The notes under the pieces: generated by a model
What the model was told of the DNA's origin: nothing
The model's input: the letters and a program-made list of their open reading frames with translations, nothing else
Database searches by the model: none
Program-made: the position numbers and the translations under genes
Assembly: GCA_032718565.1 (NCBI GenBank)
Contig: JAVGVS010000002.1
Span: 9,693,867 to 9,757,866, forward strand
Length of the DNA: 64,000 nt
Direction: 5' to 3'
From: Distichodus sexfasciatus
Lineage: Eukaryota > Chordata > Actinopteri > Characiformes > Distichodontidae
In this document: positions 36,874-48,775 of the stretch, one piece after another
How the letters are laid out: each line of letters opens with the position of its first letter
Numbering within the stretch: the first letter of the stretch is position 1

Positions 36874-38159
36874 TCAAGTTCTGTGCATGAATGAAGCATT
36901 TCTGATCATTTGCATTTCTTGATGTCTCTCTAGTTGACAAATCAGTGCTCGGTATTGAAATGTGGCAACTGAACGCACAGTCGTCATGAGCACTTCTTCT
37001 ATGTTCGTCCAAATATGTCACTTGGCCTTGAGCACTTTGCTTTCCCCCATCAAATTACAAAAGTCCTCATTAAGGTTTTCAGAGCTGTGCAGAAAATGAT
37101 TAATTCGTCACAGCAGGTTATCTCTCTCATTAGTTTCAGGAGGAAACACATTCACCCGCTTTGATAACACTGAACCAGCCACAGCAGGTATTTCAAATGA
37201 CAAATTCATTCGGTCCAAACCCCAGACAACATAAAACAGTCTGCACTGGCACCTCACACAGAAGACTAACTGACAGTACAGTGATAAAAGTGAAAGCACA
37301 ACAATCACAACAGTCATTTTGGCAACTTAGATGCAGTTCACACAAAAGGCTATTTTTTGCAAAATGTCAAAACAGGTACATCTACCTTTAAGGCTAGTTT
37401 ACTCCAGTTTGCACTCAGTTTCACCCTTAATTCCTATTCAGAATGAGTTAGCTCTACATTGTGCATTAGACAGGAGGGAAATTTAAATTGTGTAAAAGTA
37501 GCACTAGCATGGGTCTTTGGCCCCATGATGGAGTTATGGGCAAGTCGTAGTTTATCATTCAGGTTTGAATTACACAGTCAGTAAATTCAAACCTAGTCTG
37601 CTCATGCAGGAGGACTGGGTTTACACTGCATGACTTTTACAGATATTAAGAGTCTGAACAGACTGTTGAGTTTGCATTTATTGACTGGTCTGTGCAGGTG
37701 TAGGTTACAATTTGGCGCCTGGGGAGTTCCAAATTCAGCTGTGAAATTCAAACACATTTGTTAAACTACAGCTTGGTGCTTCAACTTACAACTGCCCCAA
37801 AATATGTAGACTAGCACTGACTCTTACCATCAAGCACCGAAGGTAAAATTGTGCTAAATAGGATTGTCCTATAAACCAGTCTGTAAACTCCTCATGCCAA
37901 AAATAATATCCAATATTGACACAAATAAGTTGATGTAAACTTGGCTGTACAAATTCTTGTGTGTTTTTAACACAGTTTTTATTTAGTTCTGTCCTGTGGG
38001 GTGTCACTCTTTTCTAGAGAATGCTAGAGGTAAGGAGTTGCGTTAAAAAATGAATGACTCATTGATTCCATGTAACTCAAACTTGTGAAGTCTTTCAAAT
38101 TAACTCCTTGTTAACCATTAATACCAAAGTTAATTTGAGACGGACAGATTTTAATCTAC

Positions 38160-38390
38160 ATGGAACCACAAAGTGTTTTGATGTACACTGTATTTTGTTG
38201 TTGAAATCAAGAATCAAGAAAATCCCTGCCAGGAATCAACTCTACCGATACCAACAACTGGAATCAGAATCGGAGACCATTCCAAATGCTGGAAATAAAA
38301 TAGCACTACGATAGCAAAACGGATTCAGCTAGCTTTAATCATGACCGAACGTGTGTTAGTCCGGACTGATGATCAGTCTCGGTTCATCCC
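38160..38390. repeat. Possible DNA-transposon remnant
   Basis: ACCGATACCAACAACTGGAA, TCAGAATCGGAG and CGGTTCATCCCTA are phrases common near the ends of fish hAT-like elements. Ends are not defined. Confidence 0.3.
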
Positions 38391-41300
38391 TAAAATGGTG
38401 CACGATGCAAACCGCTTAGCGGTAACCAAGGAAACTGGTGACAAATCACGCACACGCAGCCACAACAACATGTTTCACGACGAGCTTTCTACACAACACA
38501 CACGCAGCTGACGGTAGCAACTGCGTCCAAGCAAATTCCGAAACGCAATCATTTGGGAAGACAAAAGGGTAGAGCGGTAATTACGACGGGTTTACGGGGT
38601 GACGTGGTGATAATTGCTTAATCTGCGTCAGTAGAAAGTGTAATGGGAAAGTTCGGGAATAAAGAGCCTCACACACTGCTAAACATCTGTCATATACATC
38701 AAGATTTTAGAGTGTTTTCAACCGTACTAACCATCATTTTAATATTCCACAGAAGAAAAAAAAACAATTTCACAAAAGGGTTGTAGGTGTTACTTTTTGA
38801 AAAGATGGTGGACAATGAAAAGATGTCATAAGTCACTCTCTGTCTGTCTGTCAGCTTTAAATATTGACAGTTTGTTGTGTTGTTCACACAAAATATTAAT
38901 GAGACAACTACCTTGATCAAGTAAATGATCAAGATCTGAAAACAAATGAGTGAGTTGTCATCATGTATAATGTATGACCATCCATGGATATGATCTTGAC
39001 CCATGAAGTGTTAAATGATGCCTTAACAGAAAAAGAGAAACGTGTGTTTAGGACTATACACACGCTAACATAACAAGATCTCCAAGACACCATTTACAGA
39101 TAATGACTCAGCGTCAAGGGCTCAACAATTGTAATTTATATAACTGCACACATATAAAACAAAGGGAAAAAAACAGAAAAGCAGAGAAAGATTTCACAGT
39201 TTCTCCCACACCAAAAGAAAGAACATTGACCTTAGCTTCTGTCTTAAGATAAAGACAACAACCTGACAATATGTTTTGATGTATATAGTCTCAGACAAGA
39301 CTGGTGTCTTACAAACCCCTTTGCAACACTGACATGACCTTCATTTATTTCTGCACCATCAATTGTACACTCCAAAAGATGTTCTAGACTGTGTTAAAGA
39401 AGTGTAGGGATTTTGAATTTAGTTCTTAAAGTCTAATCTTGACCTCAACCCTCTGAAAATCTCAAATCTCTTGTCTTTGGAATTCACAAGTGTGCTCTGC
39501 CTATTTAAGCATGTCAGGTAGGAAAAGGTTTGCACATTAGCAGCAAAAACGATGGGTACTTCTTGTCAGATACAAGGAATCTTGTAATAACCCACAGTCC
39601 TCTCTCCCCCCATTTAATTTTCATGTGACCTGAATATTCCTTTTCGTTTCTGCTGACTGCATAACTTCCACTTGCTTCAATTTCACTCGTGACTCAAAGA
39701 CAGGGTTGGATGTTTTAGATTACAATCTGCATATGGCACAAGAACTGAGAACTGTGCTTTTCCTTTAAAATGGATCTTCAAGCGGGAAACGACAGGCCGT
39801 TACCGTTAAAAGAGTACTGGCTGATATATATGATGTGGGCAGAGATGATGGCAAATGAAGTCTGGAGAGTTCTTCTTCGGGATTATAGGGATATGAACTT
39901 TATGAGACTCTTTCAAAAATAAGTAGTCCACACTTTAGATTAAATAATCCAAATAGATTTCAAATGAGTCTCACATACCATTTGCTTCAGAAAATTTAGT
40001 TTTTTGCATTCAAAATTACTGACTAGGTTGCATTTTTCACACTAAACAGGGACAACATATTTTTTTAAAAAGGTTAAAAACACCCATAACAAGAAGCCCT
40101 TTGTGTCAAACAAGACAATTCATCACAGGAAAATATTATGCTTATTGTAGTCTGGCAATTTCACCATGAACATATGTAAGCATTACAATCTAATCATCAT
40201 TAACAATGTACAAGGACAGCAATAAAACATTCAAACATTATTTACAAAAAAATAAACGAGTACTAAACACCTCAAGGTAACATCTATATTTGATGACTGT
40301 TTTCTTATGTACCCTTCTGCAGCTTATGAGCATTTTTTGTTATTCTAACAAACACAACACTCACACTGCTGACTCATGTTTTAATTCTCTAAGCTAGTGC
40401 TGAGACATTTATAGTTGACGTGTAATTTGCAGAGGCATGCAGAAGCCGAGTGATGAAGTGATGCGTCGCTATGCGCTGTCTCCCTCAGGTAGGGCAGAAG
40501 GCAGATGTAGGTGGAGTCCATAGGGCTGTTGGTGGCTCACTTGATATTTGAAGCCATTTGAAGGCACGTATTATTGTAATACGCATATGATAAAAGTGCC
40601 ATGGCAACATAATATATTACAATAGCAGAGAGCAACAGCGCAAAAATACATTACTAACATTTAAAATGATCGATGTTAGATGTATTTTTCCATGTAATGC
40701 AAATGTTTCTGCTATGGAAAGTATTTGTGTTATAAATTTTGTATAAAAATGATGTCATTGATGCATAAGCACATTCATACAACCAGAAGATGATAAACAT
40801 ACAAAAAGATACTGAACACAGCCCCTGTACCCAGATGACAATTCTCAGCCACTGTGGTCTTGTGAGAGCCATTTTACCCCAAGACACTCCAGGTGTAACA
40901 ATTCGATTCATCTTATGGCTCTCCCTTCACTGACTGCATGTAAAATTGAACACATTCCCAGGAAACCTGTGCAATCATTACACAATTTTATATCATCCTG
41001 TACTGCATAGTTTGTCCTTAAATCACTCTGCGTTGTCAGGGAAAAAGGCATTCAACAGAGACACTGCCTACCATTATGTCTATGTCTGAAATCATCTGAG
41101 AGGAAAACAAGTTAGAAAATAAAATCTCACTACATAAATCCAACCTACGAAACGCTGAAATACTTTTCAGATATACAAGGAAGAAACCTTTGAAGCTTCA
41201 CCCACTGTTTAATCAGTTAATATTTAAAGATGTTCACTTTAAAGCCAGAAGCCTAGCAGGCTGATTTAAAAAAAAAGTGTGTTTAAGTCGTTTTAGATGA

Positions 41301-43763
41301 AAATCGTCTCAGCCCAAATGCAAATATGTTTGGAGCCGTCTGCCTGGTCATTTGTATTCAGGGGCCACAGTGGGCTGTAGCAGCAATGAGGATGATGATG
41401 AATACAGCAACATTTTGTCGAGGCAAACCTCCAGGGAACGCCGATCATCATCTTGTTTTTTATTGCACTTTTGCCCAAGTACCTCTGTCTTCTTCCCTCC
41501 ATACCCTGGCAGGCATATTTTAACAGATAAAGCATGTTCAAGCATAATTACCCTTTTTTTTAGGCATCAGGGTCATCAGCCAGTTACTCATGACTGCCGC
41601 TGCAACACGGCGGGATACTAGTCCATCCCATTCTCCTCATACTGAATCACTTCACAACATCAATGCTAATATTTCATTTGCCATTAATCCCGCCAACGGT
41701 GGATTGATTTGAATTACAGGACCTATTGGACCAATCTGGTGTATTAAGCATTGCCTTTTGGGGTAGCTAAATGATTTTACCGCAGGTATTAAACAATGGA
41801 GAGAAATGATTTCTGCAGTACCATTCAGTTCAGTTTAGAAATCGATCCACCACTGTACATTACAGCTAGTAAGTCTCTTGCTAGCCGGGCCAGAACAACC
41901 CTTGACAACCCCAGCCTGCTCTAGGTACATTGATAGCTGTTAGCTGAGAATGTTACTCCACCTTGGATGCTGACAAAAGAGGGAGCTTGCAGCCTCAGAC
42001 CTGCTTTATTGCCAAGGTAGGAGTACAGTAACGAGGCAGCTACTCCCACACCTTCTTCACCACCTGACTGATACACACTGCAATGCAACTGACAAAGCAA
42101 ACATAGTCATAATGCTGATGCTTTACATTAACATGGAGATGTAAAGCACTGCGTTGTCCCTGGAACAGGGGAAGAGAAGGGCCTGACTAGTCAAGTATGC
42201 TACATCTTGCCCTTGCAGGATGAAAATAAACTAAAGATAAGTAAAGCAAAAAAAAAAAAAAGGAAAAAAAAATCTAATTCACTTTTAGAACCTTAAAAAG
42301 ATAATGAGATCTTTTCATTTTACACAAATGTCTCTCAACAAAGATCATGTTACATAGGAAATGAAAGAAATAAACTTATTCTTTTTGGGATACTTTAAAA
42401 CCAGATGTGAAAACACAAAGCAAATGCCATCATCTTCACACACTCAAAACACTCTGCATACTGGCACCTGTGTACCAGATAGCAGATAATACGTAAGTAA
42501 AACATCACTATTATAAACATTAATGCAAACCTATCATAAGCCGTCCCTTATAAAATGGTGCATTGTGAACACAAATACAACATAACCAACTTAGAACTGA
42601 TTTTCAATAATAATGGCCTTCATGAACATCACTGCTACGGGTCTGACTGCATCACCAACCGCCTATGGCTAATATCTAGCCATTTCTCTCCTTTAGCGTA
42701 GCGCTATAATACAACCAGATTAAGAACAGAAACTGTCTTTCCAGAGTGGTATTGCAATCTCCCAACAGGCAAACATTTCTCCTGTAGCTGTCCAAATCAT
42801 ACTAACAGCAAGGGCTTTTTCAAACTGCCCATTGCCATTTGTGGCAAGCTCTATTCGTGATGGTTTCCCCTTACTAAGGAATAATAGAGTAAAGTGAAGG
42901 CTTCCTGGGAAAATGCACATAGGCTGCGGCCCAGGGGGCAGTCAGATGGAACCTGTTTGGGTAATAATAATGGCACTGGCCAAAAGAAAGCACAGAATGC
43001 CTTTGCTGCATTTGGCCTTAAGTGACTTTTCAGGTCAGGCTGAAAATACAACATTTTGAACTCACATGACATTTGTTGGGTGGACATTATTATACATACA
43101 GCAATTTGGCATAGCAGGGTGCAAAAGAAATGGTATCCTAAAACATTTTACAGCAAAAACGATCAATATAAATAATGGCAAATGAAAAAGGAAGCAGTGA
43201 GATAATGGAATTGGGCGGACGGCAAATGCATTTAGAGAACTGCAAACATTTCTGAATTAATTTACATAAAGAACAAAGTTTCAGCAAAAAAATAGATTAA
43301 ATTATTTATCTTCATTGATAAAAATAGCAACGTTAGCAGGACTGGCTAGCTTTCAATCAGAAGGGAAAAAACAGTTTTTGCAAAATGTAAAATTTTATTT
43401 TCAAAAATGTAAGCAACAAATTACACAGTTAACTTTCAGCAAATGCAATCCTAACTTAAACAGTACTCACATCCGGGACTTCAAAATTAAAGACTCACAA
43501 ACTTACACGCTATCTACCTATAATTTACAAAAAAAATACATAATAAATAGTAAAATGGCCACAAGAGAAAAAAGTAAGTTAATCAAAACAATCAGTAGAG
43601 AGCAAATGTTGGGAAAGTATAAACAAGACGCTGTGCCTTAAATACAATATTTTTTCTCCTTTTTTCCAGTTACATTTTTTACAAATTGTGCAAGATTTTA
43701 TACTAAGGCTCTGGTCTTGACGTGACAGCTGTCCAGCTTACACACACTCACACACACAACTGT

Positions 43764-43775
43764 CTCCCTCTCTCC

Positions 43776-43810
<35 letters not shown>

Positions 43811-43821
43811 GCACACACACA
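43764..43821. repeat. Compound (CT)n(CA)n microsatellite
   Basis: CT repeat passing directly into CA repeat. Confidence 0.96.
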
Positions 43822-44520
43822 ATCTGCTCCTTGCACTCCGCACACTCAGTGGCGTGTAGGTGTGTAGCAAACCGCTGCAGGATAAGAAATGGGTTGTCTG
43901 GTGCATGGCCAGTTGTGATGCTCATGAACGTGGATATGCTTTTAAAATGAACATGCACTTCACATTAATGTGAAAACACTCTCTTTATGCCTGGAGACAT
44001 TTTAGAGGAGCATGTTGGGAAATCGGACCCAAAGAAACCTCCAAAGAAACGAATGATCATAACCATTAAGGCAAGAACATCTGGAGTGGTATCAGCAATA
44101 CTGTAACAATATGTCAGTGTATAGGTACATGGATATGAAACATTTAACTGGTTCTCCACTGTCATTTTAGCACAAGATTCTCAAGAGCAACTTTTAAAAT
44201 CCAAACATTGTTTTAAGACTGTTAGAAACTGAGATAAGAAAATAACATTGCCGGACACAGACATACTGCATGGATCATAAAACTACAGGAAATAATTTAA
44301 GTTGCAATTGGAAAACCACACATCAGTATCCATTTAATTCCCTCCTTCCCGTCCCACCCATCCCCAGAAAAATTGAAAAAAGAAGATATCACTTACATTT
44401 AAACCAATTTTATCCTCCTGTGAAGGTGTATTCCAACAGAGTTTGTCACCCCACATGTTTTACTTACAGTGAATGAGAAGTCTTTTACAAATGAATGCAT
44501 TCATATTTTAGTTTGGGAAA

Positions 44521-45070
44521 AAATGAGACATCCTTGCAATGCAAGTCAGCCAAAAAAAGCATCTTTTTCTTTATAACTTAGTGCAACTTTTAAATGCAAA
44601 ACCATTCCGCAGATCCCCAGAAAGAATTCATTTTCGGTCATGTACACCTCGAGTCTTCAGCATATCCAAAGCAAATGGGCCAGTCTATCATTTTTTTTCT
44701 TCCTTTCTTTCCTTACTTTTATTTCATTCATTTTTTTCCTTCTTTCATTTTTTCTTTCCTTTTTTGCTTGCCTGCTTTAAAATGGCCTTCCGCAGTTTAG
44801 TGGAACATAAACACAGGAGGGTTCCTCCGCTCCCTGATTATTTTATTCCTATCCAGCTCCGTGTTTGATGCTCATTCACATCAAGAGGTGTGTATGATTG
44901 ACAGTTCCACATCAGGCCTAAAAGAGGTGGGGGGAGGGAGGGGGTGTGAAATGGAGAGAGGGTCATAGTGAAGAAGAGGAGAATATGAGGGAGGGCTATA
45001 CAACAGGACGTATCCCTGACCAATCAGGGAAGCCAAATTTTTTTTACCCAAGAGAAAAAAAAGCAAGCCT
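44521..45070 (-). other. gpr85: Proximal 3' UTR of gpr85
   Basis: The stretch follows the gpr85 stop. It holds C-rich tracts on the transcript strand (G-rich on plus at 44925-44950), then long purine-rich runs (pyrimidines on plus at 44690-44770). AATAAA-type hexamers on the minus strand occur at about 44842 and 44718, with more at about 43393, 42005 and 41458, so the true 3' end could be proximal or several kb away. Only its position identifies it as UTR. Confidence 0.5.
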
Positions 45071-46186
45071 TCATATAACACAGTAGGGTTCCCTAGGTAA
45101 CCTGGATTTTCTGCAGTAAAGGAGCGTGGTGCTGAAGCATCGTCTGAGCTCCCGGTTGGAGAAAATGCAGATGAAGGGGTTGACTCCCGCCTGGGCGAAG
45201 CTCATCCATACGGCTGCGGTGAGATAGCCTCCGGGGACAACGGGGCCCCTGGCGAACACCCTCCAATAGCAGGCCACCAAGTAGGGACCCCACAGACTCA
45301 GAAAGAAGAAGGTCATGATGTAGAACATCCGGCTGATCCTCTTCTCAGTCTTAAACTCGTCCAGCACCAGCAGACGTCTGCGGCCCGCCGCATTGCTGTT
45401 CTGCCGGATCCCCAGCAGGGTGGGAGGCGTGGGGCCTCGGCCGAAGCCGGCCAGCCAGTTGGCCGCCGCCTGGCCGCTGGCCCCCGGACCGTGGAAGGTC
45501 CAGTTCTGGCTGACGGCTGGCACAAACTGGACTGGCTTCATCTTCCGACGGTCATGAACGAAAAATATGAGCTTGAGGTAGACAAGCTGGGTGGCCAGGA
45601 GGATGAGGGCGAGGAGCAGCATGAAGCCCAACGAGTCATTGGCCCGGAAGGAACGGTGCTGGAAGGTGCATTGGTCCTCCTCGCGGATGAAGGAGTACGT
45701 GCCCACATCCAGCACCGGCGGAAAGGCCATAGCCACTGAAAGTGTCCACACCATACAGATGACGGCTAGGCAGGTCCAGAAGGTTAGCCTCTTGGTGTAG
45801 AAGCGGTGGTGGGCGATGGCCAGGTAGCGTGTCACACTGATGCAGAACAGCATAAAGGCTGTGTGGAAACAAGACAGCACGCCCAAGAAGGCAATCACTT
45901 TGCAGGTTAGAGTGCCATACGTCCAGGCTGAGCCGTTCTTGACAGAGGTGAAGACAAAAGGGAAGCAGATTGCTGAGCGCAGGATGTCCGAGGCGCACAG
46001 GTCCAGCAGAAAGTAATAGGGTGCGCGGTGCAGGCTCTTGTCTTTGACCAGCAGGATAGAGATCAGGAGGTTTCCGACCACTCCAACACCGATGATGAAA
46101 CCCAGCGAGGTTAGTTTAAGGAACGTGGCGAGCGGAGAGACATTCTGCAAGATGTTGTGGTCCCCTGCATGGCTATAGTTCGCCAT
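45071..46186 (-). CDS. gpr85: Orphan class-A GPCR GPR85 (SREB2), complete
   Basis: The 371-codon ORF lies in one exon and encodes a seven-helix rhodopsin-class receptor of the SREB family (GPR27, GPR85, GPR173). It is assigned to GPR85 because the start (MANYSH...NILQN) and the end (REPYCVI) are those of that paralogue and the length matches the roughly 370-aa family form. Visible features: N-glycosylation sequons near N3 and N15 and at N84 and N183; helix-1 GN at 38-39; conserved C95 and C173 for the extracellular disulfide; TRY (119-121) in place of DRY after helix 3; a long, highly conserved third loop, about 211-284; LWGP (298-301) for CWxP; NPFIC (336-340) for NPxxY. GPR85 is known as a brain plasma-membrane receptor without an established ligand, linked to neurogenesis and brain size. 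The start chosen is the second in-frame ATG at 46186, which gives the family N-terminus. An ATG at 46204 would add MIPPPS. Stop TGA is at 45071-45073. Confidence 0.97.
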   Translation of the reverse strand: MANYSHAGDHNILQNVSPLATFLKLTSLGFIIGVGVVGNLLISILLVKDKSLHRAPYYFLLDLCASDILRSAICFPFVFTSVKNGSAWTYGTLTCKVIAFLGVLSCFHTAFMLFCISVTRYLAIAHHRFYTKRLTFWTCLAVICMVWTLSVAMAFPPVLDVGTYSFIREEDQCTFQHRSFRANDSLGFMLLLALILLATQLVYLKLIFFVHDRRKMKPVQFVPAVSQNWTFHGPGASGQAAANWLAGFGRGPTPPTLLGIRQNSNAAGRRRLLVLDEFKTEKRISRMFYIMTFFFLSLWGPYLVACYWRVFARGPVVPGGYLTAAVWMSFAQAGVNPFICIFSNRELRRCFSTTLLYCRKSRLPREPYCVI

Positions 46187-46237
46187 AGATGGAGGAGGGA
46201 TCATAAAGATTATTAATGCTTAGCCAAGTATCATGAT
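46187..46237 (-). other. gpr85: 5' UTR part of gpr85 coding exon, with splice acceptor
   Basis: On the minus strand a pyrimidine tract (CTTCCTCTTGCATTCAG) ends in an AG at 46238-46239, a strong acceptor. The exon would therefore begin at 46237, with 33 nt before the ATG at 46204 and 51 nt before the ATG at 46186. This short leader holds a four-codon uORF (M-I-L-G-stop, 46220-46234) whose ATG lies 3 nt after the junction. The acceptor is inferred from sequence only, with no transcript evidence. Confidence 0.6.
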
Positions 46238-46591
46238 CTGAATGCAAGAGGAAGCGATAGATCCATTTGGTGTGCTTTGAAGCAGATTCCAGCCTTGTTA
46301 TCTGCCTCTCTTCTAAGGCATCCTTTGTTCCTTTGTCTCATCACACCTACAAAAAAATCCCTGAAAAACACGATCCACCCATCAGTATTTGCTAACACAA
46401 ACCAAACAAGCTGCCTGTCTTTGCATTGCTCCCTCTACATAAGATTTGAAGCTATTGCATAAGGCATACAAATTTTTCAGATTTGTTGCCTCCCTGCTTT
46501 TTCCTTTATCTATTCCAACATCACAAATAACTGTAATGGTATGCGGCCAGTGCAGAGCCTGTTACGACTAGCCAGTTATTTAATCCTGCTC

Positions 46592-46643
<52 letters not shown>

Positions 46644-47543
46644 AAAACATTAAAATAACAGACGTAATTAGACTTCTCCTCGGTTGAAATCACGCATCAA
46701 ACACAGATGAGGGGAGAGACAAAGGCTTTAAGTCGAGCTTTTACAGCATAAAAGGAGTGAAACATTTATAGAAATGCAGCAAGAAAGCTGTTGATCACAC
46801 CCAGAGAATCTGCAGAAATGATGGAGATTCTCTCAAACCAGAACAACCTCAAAATGTGAATACTGTCTAAAATGGGCGAAAACAGCGCCCGTGTTATTCG
46901 TAGAACTGATCAGAATTAAAAGACGCGCAATTTTTAGGCGTCTGTCTTTATGAAAGCATTATTGCGACGGACAATGGCAGACTAACCTACTCACAGCATC
47001 GGTGTGGGTTTCTAGAGGGGAAATCTGCCTGTTTTCCGTCTCATAAGACGTGAAGCCCTTTAAGAATGACCGGATTTATTTTTCATACAAATTTATTTTA
47101 GAGTACTTACAGAAAGCTGTCGGATTTGACGAAATCAAACCATTTTAAGCCCTGTAGACTAGACCTGAAGCTAGACTACAGGCTCTAATGTTACGAAATC
47201 ACAAACGGTTATAGAATTATTTTCGGCAACATTCTATGTTAGAATAAACCTTTTCGTCGCACCATATTTACATAAGCGCCATTGTACGCCTATCATTTGC
47301 AATCCATACTGGAGGTATAGCCGAAACTAGACATTTGTGAAAAATACATAAGCGTTTCTTTTTTACCTGGTATGTTACATTTTTTTTCGACGAGTCTCAG
47401 TCTGAGCCGATCCGGTCTGAGTATGGACCGAACCGAGCGTCCATTAGGTAAAGCAATTTCTAAGTATGAAGCGCTTGCGAGCCGAGCTGCTTATGATTTC
47501 GAGCGGCACCGAGACAACACGAACGATATCAATTAAAACATAC
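46238..47543 (-). other. gpr85: Predicted gpr85 intron 1
   Basis: The interval is bounded by the donor GTATGT (47543) and the acceptor TTGCATTCAG (46238). It includes an (ATA)n microsatellite at 46591-46642 and moderately CpG-rich sequence at 47380-47520 that could hold an alternative promoter. No coding exon is seen. Confidence 0.45.
46591..46642. repeat. (ATA)n microsatellite in predicted gpr85 intron
   Basis: About 17 perfect units. Confidence 0.97.
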
Positions 47544-47660
47544 CTGTTGATATTCCCCTTTGTTTCCTTGGACGTTATTTACATGGTAGAAGTCACTTTG
47601 CCGTAAAAAAGCTGGGTTTTGTTGCCTGCCCTTTTCCACTGTGGATATACAGTAAACGGC
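47544..47660 (-). other. gpr85: Predicted non-coding first exon of gpr85
   Basis: Reading the minus strand, ...ATATCAACAG followed by GTATGTTT at 47543 is a near-consensus donor. Paired with the acceptor at 46238 it gives an intron of about 1.3 kb (46238-47543). The exon contains no long ORF. It contains an ATG in good Kozak context followed directly by TAA (47579-47584), a start-stop element. The upstream edge is approximate and set by the NRF1-type promoter motif at 47668. Other donor-like sites (near 47366 and 46991) could give alternative first exons. Confidence 0.45.
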
Positions 47661-47667
47661 GCAGACG

Positions 47668-47677
47668 GCGCATGCGC
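47668..47677. promoter_or_regulatory. NRF1 palindrome in presumed gpr85 promoter
   Basis: GCGCATGCGC is a perfect NRF1 consensus core inside a short CpG-rich patch (GGCGCAGACGGCGCATGCGC, 47658-47677). It sits just upstream, on the minus strand, of the predicted first exon. NRF1 sites of this form usually lie within about 100 bp of a CpG-type TSS. The motif is seen; its use by gpr85 is inferred. Confidence 0.5.
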
Positions 47678-47679
47678 AC

Positions 47680-48240
47680 TGCTCCTGTTTGTCATCCTGA
47701 CCGCGTCTCGTCTCTTATTGCAGCAGCTCCGACTCCATCAGCAACATCTGCACAATGGGGCCAGCATCACGAGGCATTTTTACCTACATGTCATATTCAG
47801 GCATTTCTCATGTGTAGATCTATTTAGAGTGGCTCAGTCAATATCTGAAAAAAAAAAGCTTTGTGATCCTTTAAGGAAACAGTGCACGCCATTAAACAGG
47901 CAACGAACACCATTATAGACTACATTTATTAACAACTATCAAGACGTTATATTTTCATATTTTCATATGATGTATGCCTGTGGCCAAACGGTTTCGACTG
48001 TTATTGTGGTGGTGATGGGGTTAAAAGAGCCAAAAAGGAAGTTCATGTCAGGATAGGCTCGCCCGATGTGCATAATTAAGATAAAGGTAATAGTCATTAA
48101 TTCAGACCTTTTTCATTGTTACCTAATTTGCTTAATTAACTGTGGGTGTATTAGTGACAGTACTGTCACACAACAACATCATATTTAATATGTAGGGGGG
48201 GAAAAAACAGACAGCTACAAATATGGCGTATAAGCGAAAG
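47680..48240. other. smim30-gpr85 intergenic spacer
   Basis: There is no ORF of interest. The part at 48050-48170 is AT-rich with several TAATTA/TTAATTA-type homeodomain core motifs and resembles conserved non-coding DNA, but conservation cannot be tested here. Confidence 0.4.
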
Positions 48241-48246
48241 TTTATT
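48241..48246 (-). terminator. smim30: Candidate poly(A) signal of smim30
   Basis: TTTATT on the plus strand reads AATAAA on the minus strand, about 530 nt after the smim30 stop. No better hexamer is obvious nearer the stop. If used, smim30 would end about 0.55 kb from the presumed gpr85 promoter. Confidence 0.35.
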
Positions 48247-48775
48247 AGCCCCAAGAAAAAGCGGCAACGATTAATTCATCTGAACATGTGAAGCGAAGCT
48301 CGTTGTATAAAATCACAATTTAAAGTGCAAACAGCAAGGAGCAAGCAAGGCTTTTCAGTGCTTCAAATATGTAAAATGACAATTGGGCACAATTTCAGAG
48401 GGAGCCGTGGAATGATATACGATATATGCTCGAAGGGACAGAAACAATGACCATGTCCAGCATCGTGAATGGGGCAGCGTAGGTGTCTACAGGTCAGGTG
48501 TGTGTTAGATGCTGTGAACTCTCCATGTCACGATGACAATGTCCGACAGGAACTAGAGTCCATCTGAACAGTCTCTCGTCTGCTGAAACAGCATTGCTCC
48601 TGCAGGATGGTAACATGTATGTGGACACCTGTCAGGGTTTTCCAGCTTTTTTGTCCAGATTTCGGTGTCCGTCTGCAGCCAAAATCCGTAACAGTCTGCA
48701 CGCGGTGCGTCCGAGACGACAGGACACGGTTCGACACTTCCGGGTTTCCGGCTTTGCAGCCAAGTTTTTGTTGCA

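Larger units (their letters stand above)
35605..44520. other. Repeat-poor intergenic or distal 3' UTR sequence
   Basis: No coding gene is recognised. The block is AT-rich, largely unique-looking and lacks the SINE copies that crowd the first 35 kb. It contains an (AAT)n array (36808-36873), a probable transposon remnant (38160-38390), a CpG-richer patch (38394-38640) and a CT/CA microsatellite (43764-43821). Part may be a long gpr85 3' UTR. Open frames here are short and have no recognisable domains. Confidence 0.5.

Noticed and set aside
45093..45998. Other frames overlapping gpr85 on both strands
   Set aside because: Shadows of the conserved, GC-rich receptor ORF.
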